A program made the position numbers and the translations under genes. A stretch of 64,000 nucleotides of DNA from Nymphaea colorata (taxonomy: Eukaryota > Streptophyta > Magnoliopsida > Nymphaeales > Nymphaeaceae), in contig NC_045145.1 of NCBI RefSeq assembly GCF_008831285.2, positions 17,190,040 to 17,254,039 on the forward strand, given 5' to 3'. The notes under the pieces are model-generated. The model saw nothing but the letters and a program-made list of their open reading frames with translations, did not search any database and was not told where the DNA came from. Each line of letters opens with the position of its first letter. Position 1 is the first letter of the stretch. Of this stretch, positions 57,601 through 64,000 are shown piece by piece.

Positions 57601-60600
57601 TGCAAGCATCCTTGTTGGAGGAACCTGACTCCTTAAGCTTTTCAAGAAGTGTCCTGGACCAGAACAACCGAATTAGGATTTTTGGTCCCCCTATTTTCAG
57701 CATAACATGCAAAGGCAGCAATATGGTAATGAAAGCAGAAAATATAATACAAAGCACATACCAAGCAAATTAGATCAGTGACAAATTAGGGTGCATGTGG
57801 AGCCACAGATAGAGTGAATTAATAAAAAGTTTATTGTAGTTACACTATTGAATAATTGACAAATGAATTTTTTGTTTCGGTTTTGTATCTTTATGTTTTA
57901 CATGAAACTTTTACAGATTTAAGTAGAAAACCTCAATTTACAAATAAGGAGAGCCTTTTCTTTTCTAATTATATTTACTTGTTTTTATTTCATCACCCTC
58001 ACTGCCAAACATCAGGTTTGCTACTACCACCAGAACCAGTATACAGCTACAGCCATGGCAAAGTAATCTCACTTTTTCTTTATTTACTTTATATGAAAAG
58101 TCAATTATCACATTCACCTCAACTAATAAGAAATGATTCTTTATGGATTGATGCTTCGCTTAAATGTATAAACAACCCTAAACATAGTCTAGAAGAAGAT
58201 ATGAAAAGGCTTGGCCTCACCTACATCCAAACAGAATTACAAGCAGCTGCCTAGGAAGAAGATCCCTCAAATGGACTACTTGAGGCCCAAAAGGAAATAA
58301 TCAGTAACAATAAGGTACTACTGAGCCAAGAAATAAATAAGTGGCAGAGAGAGGAGACAAGGAAGGGGAAGACAATGGGGTGGGGGAAGGGAAACAAAAA
58401 CTGGGGGTCGTCCACAGGCTCTGTGTCTAGCCTACTTCTCATTAAACAAGTATAACTAGCACGAGGCTCAAAGTATCAAAAAATTAAGGAGCAGGTGGCA
58501 TTAGACAGCACAAAAAAGTCATTCAATAATTTAATAATGGATCCAACAACTGGACAAAAAGGTTTCCCTAAATTGAAGGGACAGGACATAATGTTCATGA
58601 AGATTCCAGAAACATATATTACTCTTGTAGATCAATAGGTCTTAAATTTAGCCAGGTCTCAAATTTAGCCAGGATCTCAACATTTTCTGAAATTACAAAA
58701 TAAATGAGTGAACTATGTCACATGGGTACAACTTTTGAAATGTGCCATTTTTCAAAAACAATGGTCGCAAGTGCATTAGGGCCTATACTTGGGCATGTTT
58801 AAAAGATACGTATATGTATATGTATGAAAGGAAATCGTTTAGTTGATTTAGTATATAAAACCATATGCACCCCACACCCGTGATGCAGGTCGGGCAGTCC
58901 AATTGCAACATTCATGGGACAAGCAACAGCTACCAAATCAAATAATTTTTCCAACCAACACTAAGAACAGAGGAAAAATCCAGTCAGACAAACACATGGA
59001 AGAATACAGGAAATACTGACATATGTAATATGTTATTGGCCAAAGTTAAAAAATTGATGCAGATATTCATGCAGAATGCCTCGTAAATTTTAGTAAACTA
59101 ATAAATGAAACACAGACTAACCTGCAGTTTCAGACCACACTTTTGGAGACAGATTCACACTTTTTGAAGCCGTCACTAACAGTAGAAGAACCCGATTAGC
59201 CATCAGACTATACCTGAAATTGAACACGTACACGCCATGTCAATGCATAAAGGATGTGCAAATCCGGAGGTCTTCTATATACTTAATGCACACACAAAAA
59301 AAGCACTCATGCACGTTATATGCCGAGAGACATGGAAAAGCACAATGTCCACCAGATATAAGATGTCTAAAGTGGCACAAACAGAATATTTACCTCCAAT
59401 GGATGCCATTAAGATCAAAACTCATGGAACTGATCTTAGAAATCAAATCCTCAAAGCTGAGTCCATCCGAAGTATCTTCCAAGGTACTGTATATGGTTTT
59501 AGATAGACCAGAAAATTGGATGTTGTATTTGACAAATAACTGCCAATGAAAACATCACGGTTTATTAAGCAATTCATGTTGTTGATTTGAGAAAATAACA
59601 ATGCCAGGTAATTGCAGAGTACCTCATTAATAGCTTTCTGTGCCTTCAACGATTCATGATGAGAGCTTCAAAAAGAACACAAGGAAAATCTCAAATCATA
59701 AATGAAGACCTTTCTCACTTCGGAAAATAATTTGAATAGATAAAGTAATAAAGAAAATTAATAAATAGCACCAGTATGCTACCCCTAGCTAGTTTACCTT
59801 CCAAGGATTCCGAGAAGGAAAGATGAAAAAGCATTTGAATCCTGGAACACTAATCAATTAGTCATGACAAAAATTAAGCACATAAAAATATCTCAAGATT
59901 TATCATGTAATGATCGAACAAGCTACCAATGTCAATTGTCTGAGAACAGTTCTCGTCGAAAGGATCGCACAAGCACCTAATACTGCATGTTCTGGTGTAC
60001 TGGAATCACGCAAGCATTTGGTGAGTGTGGGGACACACTTCACAACCAGAAATGGAGAGCGCTTGAATATCCTTGAAAGAGATTTACCTGCAAGGCTGTC
60101 ACAACAAGCAATTCAGCCCCAGGGAAATGTCTGACATGGGGAAATGTCTGACATGAAATGGCTTACTGATAGAATACCGCATAAGAGACAATTTATTGAA
60201 ATAGATAAGAAAGTTGATCAGAATAACAAAATTACTAACAAGAAGTTCATTACTAAGGAAGCACCAGATCAGGTAGGTGAAGTAACCACTACAAGGGAAC
60301 AGAAACATATCTGTCTGTTTCACCCATTCGTAATGATTACTTTATCCCGATATCTATTAGTTAGTTTCCAATGACCTAATTTTACAGGTTAGCACCATAG
60401 CCACAAATATCATTATCGGGTTTTTAGCAGCGAGGTTTTTCTCAGGTATTTATCAGTAAAGTTGTTCTTTTTGGGAAAATGTAGAAGTTTAAGAAAAAAA
60501 AATCAAAATGTCAGGTAAATATACAAGAAATGAAAAACTAATAAGTATTGTATTGCATTTTAAGAGGTCAAGTTAAATACCTAAAACAAGAGGAAATAAA

Positions 60601-63600
60601 ACAATGAAACACAAGTTGACAAAAATAGAAACAGAAAAAAAAATAAAAATAAATGAAAAAATGGGGAAAATTTTGTGATAAAATCGCGTTAAAATCGTGA
60701 TAAATTCATTTTTAACTTTTGTTCAACATATCACCATATTTTCCCGTTTTTATCATTTTCTTTGTTTTTCTCGTTAATATCACGATATTTTCGAAAATGT
60801 CGTGTTTGTGGCTATGGTTAGCACTATGGCACGCATTATGGTTAAAGACATAGTCAACATAATGAAACATGACAAGTCCAACATACATGCTAATTCTTAC
60901 GAAGAATATACATAATCAAGGAAAGCGACAAAGGAATCATGAGGGCAAACACCAAATATTTGTCTAAGATTTTGCTTCAGCATATCTACTTTTCTGAATT
61001 GCTCCAATGAGATAAAGATCTAACAAGCTGTTCCCAGAAAACATTATACTTGACCTTCGATTCTTTCCATTTTGCAGTTTGTACCTTTTAGCAACTAATT
61101 TTCTCACGATATCAAGTGATGTTTCACATATATCCAACGTCATCAATTAAGGACTAATATAATAGCAATTTCTCTACTTTTGCATGTTTTTGTGCAAAAC
61201 AAATTCACATGCTTTTATGAAAAATAATCCCATCCTTCCTCATATTCATACTAGGTCAGTCAAGTTATATATCCTTATTAATATGGTTTCTCCCATTTTT
61301 CTGCCCACTTTTATTGACCAAAGTCAAACATTTCAATGTTCTGCATTTCCACCATTCTTCCAAATCTACATCTTTGTCCAATTCTACAAAATTCATCCTG
61401 CAGCTAAAAGACGGATGACAATGACAACGATGAATTCCCATTGATATGACACATCTCTCAGGTGCTTTTCAATGCTCGGAGATAATATGATGTACTCTCA
61501 CTAAAGGCCAAAAAATCAAATAAAATATCAGGTGAATAATTATCCTTATTGTGCTGATAAATGAATTACTATTTGAGGCAAACCCCACAGTAATCTTCGG
61601 AATGAGATACAAGCTCAGCTCATCCACCATTGTAAACCAGAGGCACCGACATGGACTTATTAGATACTTGAAATGCCCTATATGTCAAGGCTGGTGAGGT
61701 ACCAACTTTAGGCACTTCTACAAAGTACAGACAGTTATATATAGATATAATAAAAGATTTATGTGCTTATGTTTCTTAATATTTTCTCTGTCATTAGCGG
61801 GCCTCTTTATATAGGGGCATATGGCCAAATATAAACTTGCTGCTGTGTATAATTTCATAATGAGTATATTCTACTTCTCCACAATTTTATTTATCTTTGA
61901 AAGATCTACTTATTCGCATTTGTATATATACTTCTGTGAGTGAGCAAAAGTTGAATTCCAATTATATCTGAGAACTCCTTTCCAAAAGCAGTGGAGCCTG
62001 CAGTTTTCCAGCATCTACACTTGTGTGATATAGGAACAATTCAGGCAGGAAAAAAAAAACAGATGAATGCAACCATTGAGCATGTACAAGCCAAAATAAG
62101 TAAAAAGCAACTCAAAACTTACATACGGACGGTTTCATAATTATGCAACGAGAGACTCAAAAGGTCACCCATCAGGGAGCATAGATGTTCTGATGGAGAC
62201 AAGCTGCTATTGATTCGAAACAGATGATAAGATGATTGGGATGATCTCCATGTATTATGCATGTATGCCTTGTCAATCAGTGCCCACCTTGGCCTGAAAC
62301 AAAAGGAAAGTCTTAGGCCATAATGAATGACTTTTGAAGGAAAATATCCCTATGAAGTATGTCCATTATGATTGAAAGGTCTACCAAAATCCCAGAAGCA
62401 AAAAACCCACCTTTTCTTGCCCTTAGCGAAGGATGAGACAAGAAAGTTCACTGGAGGTTCAATTATGGCAGCTGAATCCAGTTTCCAAGCATGCCTATGG
62501 TTTGACCACTCATCATATTCTATGCTTCCTGCATAATATCACAATTCACAATGCATCAGCGAATACTGAACAAAAAAAACCACAATTTAAACAGGCAAAC
62601 ATACCAAAGTTCCCTAAGGCATCCATTATACGAATCAAAAGAATCAACAATATGCTGTCATCTGATCTTGCTTCTAATAGGTATCTGTTCAACAAAGCAT
62701 ATAAGATTCAGCAGCTTTTAAAAACACAAGAAATTAATGCACATTAAAACAGTAGCATGAACATTACTTGCAGGCAATATGAACTATTTCTGCTGCTTTT
62801 TCCCTTAGTTCTGGGCTGCCAACACTTGCTCCACTTTCTCCCACAACAAAAGGAAAACTTAGATCTTGGTCTTTTGACCCACTCCTTATGGAAGGGTGAA
62901 AATCTGGCAAACAGGACTGAACACCTTGCAGTGAAGAGTCAATTCGGAGAAGAGTAACTTTTAGACGCTCCTTTTCCAGTCCTGAGATGCAATTGCACTC
63001 TTCAATCAAACTACTTAGTAATGCATGACTGCAGTAAGCATTTTCACTAATTATTCAACTTCAAAAATGAAAACATTTAATGAACAAATATGCCTATCAC
63101 CAAAACTTTAAACCAAGAGCAGAACTTCAATCAGTCATCAAAGAGCATGACAATAATTCAAACATAAAATCTCAAGAAAGAAACAAAGGAACATCAAAGT
63201 CCAGAATTTCCACAAACAAGATCTCTTAACACCTACGTCACACGGATACGGCAGATTGGGTTGAGTACCGGTGTCGACACGCCGACACGGGAATCCCGAC
63301 ACGGCGATACGGCCGGATACGTTTTGGATCGGGTCTGGGTCAGACCCGACCCAGACCCGATCCGAACCACTTTTATAATCCGTTTTATAGCTTTCATTTG
63401 AACAAATTTCAAAATGGCCCTAAATTTTGTGTTATTTAAACAAAAACGGTTATAATTTTAAATTGTTTGCAAACTCACCGTAACCTCATTTTCTATCAAC
63501 ATTATTTTATATATATATTTAAAATTTAAATTGTTTTAATATTTTAAAATAAAAGTGGGTTTTTCTTTGGCTGTGTCTATGAGGACAGACAAAGTATGGA

Positions 63601-64000
63601 CAAAGAAAGAGGGACGTTAGTCTTTTTATTATAAATTTCATGTTTTTTTATTTCATTATCATTTTTAATTTTTTTAAAATATAATATTCGCCGTGTCCGC
63701 GTATCCTAAAATTTTGAAATTACCGTGTCCGCGTACCCGTACCCGTATCCGTAGGATACCCGTACCCGTATCCGTGTGACATAGCTTAACACAATATTAA
63801 AACCATGGGAATTGGCATATATGATATAGCACAATAGGAAAAATCGAAGCAAAAAGAAATATGTAGAACATGAAAATACATTCCCGGGGAAAATTTTACC
63901 ACAGATGAGTCTAGTTGCCAATTTTAACAGCAAAAGTTCAAAAGGTTAAGGTAGAGAACTTAGTACAGGACAGACTGATTCTCTGGAACCAATTTATCAT
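48679..64000 (-). CDS. PA200: Proteasome activator PA200 (PSME4/Blm10), C-terminal part
   Basis: The right edge of the window cuts the gene. Exons from 3' to 5': 48679-48720, 49051-49204, 51815-51907, 52011-52135, 52444-52525, 53336-53514, 54613-54708, 54858-55139, 56773-57653, 59122-59213, 59394-59539, 59623-59665, 59798-59841, 59927-60095, 62123-62293, 62411-62528, 62605-62684, 62768-63028, and probably 63967-64000. All phases agree, giving about 1029 residues of a family that is about 1800 aa. Landmarks are LKVTLLRIDSSLQG, NRVLLLLVTASKS, KSITRFYFDFAASWPRTP, SSAQVREAIGVTLSVLCSN, AATVLAGLMKGGDEDL and AVAEFRRTHADTW. PA200 is a nuclear HEAT-repeat cap of the 20S proteasome. The last residues SSSYFA carry the HbYX-like tail that docks into the proteasome alpha ring. 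The junction between the last two upstream exons may miss a short exon (about 12 residues expected). Introns are loaded with hAT elements. Confidence 0.93.
49854..51197. mobile_element. Non-autonomous hAT element in a PA200 intron
   Basis: 1344 bp, bounded by the perfect 8-bp duplication aatgcaac (49846-49853 and 51198-51205). The ends are TAGGGCTGCACAACGAGTCG and, reversed, TAGGGCTGCACACGAGCCGA, with long subterminal ctcgag arrays. The middle (about 50140-51000) is not AT-rich. It looks like host genic sequence on the plus strand, with C/T-rich leader, short proline/serine-rich frames and gt/ag boundaries such as caccag-gtatgt near 50308. The source gene is not recognised. It has no transposase. 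Confidence 0.85.
51435..51770. mobile_element. Diverged copy of the 7494-type hAT MITE
   Basis: The left end CATTGTCACATATATCGG matches the 7494 element, and the next 200 bases align with it (ggcgaggaa, gggtataatacggca, aattataaaaa). The right terminal repeat is not recognisable and no target duplication is seen. It lies 45 bases from the PA200 exon at 51815. Confidence 0.65.
60396..60816. mobile_element. hAT-type MITE, 421 bp
   Basis: Ends CATAGCCACAAATA and, reversed, CATAGCCACAAACA. Flanked by the perfect 8-bp duplication gttagcac (60388-60395 and 60817-60824), which fits the nTnnnnAn hAT pattern. AT-rich, non-coding, in a PA200 intron. Confidence 0.85.
63233..63784. mobile_element. hAT-type MITE, 552 bp
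   Basis: Ends CTACGTCACACGGATACGG and, reversed, CTATGTCACACGGATACGG. Flanked by the perfect 8-bp duplication cttaacac (63225-63232 and 63785-63792), again nTnnnnAn. Subterminal acccgtatccgt repeats surround an AT-rich core. Non-coding, in a PA200 intron. Confidence 0.87.

Noticed and set aside
60964-61146. 60-codon minus-strand frame in a PA200 intron that looked like another PA200 exon
   Set aside because: The flanking exons join in phase without it (ETVR-ILAGKSL), there is no usable acceptor before its in-frame upstream stop, and the family has no extra segment at this place.
1-64000. CRISPR arrays, rRNA genes, tRNA genes, bacterial-type operons
   Set aside because: None seen. The window is plant nuclear DNA with spliced genes.

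Overview
This window is nuclear DNA from a flowering plant. Three things show it: spliced genes with plant orthologues (a MYB80-type R2R3 MYB and the C-terminal half of the proteasome activator PA200), CC-NB-LRR resistance genes of the RPM1 type, and plant-style Copia and hAT elements. The exact lineage cannot be fixed from the sequence. From memory, the C-terminal half of the MYB looks closer to monocot or early-branching angiosperm MYB80 than to the Arabidopsis protein, but this is weak evidence.

Layout. (1) 0-9 kb: a small membrane-anchored glycine/histidine-rich protein gene (GRP1, 927-1298), a long inverted repeat (2381-3925), a palindrome of two decayed GRP copies (4459-5068), a second copy of the GRP1 promoter (about 6405-6990), and a small ORF split by a 369-bp hAT-type MITE (7494-7862). 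(2) 9-36 kb: three related CNL genes. NLR1 (+, 12453) has an open reading frame throughout. NLR2 (-, 19347-27188) is frameshifted and carries a nearly 5-kb Copia element at its 3' end. NLR3 (-, 32526-35173) has stops and a frameshift. (3) 29.9-42 kb: two more GRP genes (30091 and 37982), each followed by the same string of flanking sequence, so this is a tandem segmental duplication straddling NLR3. A hAT element at 40233-41439 carries an intron-containing piece of a ribosomal protein S15 gene. (4) 45.7-64 kb: MYB80 (+) and PA200 (-), convergent, with only 168 bp between their stop codons. Several hAT elements lie in PA200 introns.

How the genes fit together. The left 44 kb is a fast-evolving accessory region of immune-receptor and small glycine-rich genes, built by local duplication and eroded by transposons. 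The right 18 kb is conserved single-copy housekeeping and developmental sequence: a pollen/tapetum regulator and a proteasome cap. The observations I rate highest are a hidden 43-nt terminal exon shared by NLR1 and NLR2, with the Copia sitting exactly on its splice donor in NLR2; a set of small hAT elements that share one terminal-repeat consensus and target-site pattern; RPS15 capture by a hAT element; the GC-AG intron in MYB80; and the recurrent GRP family.
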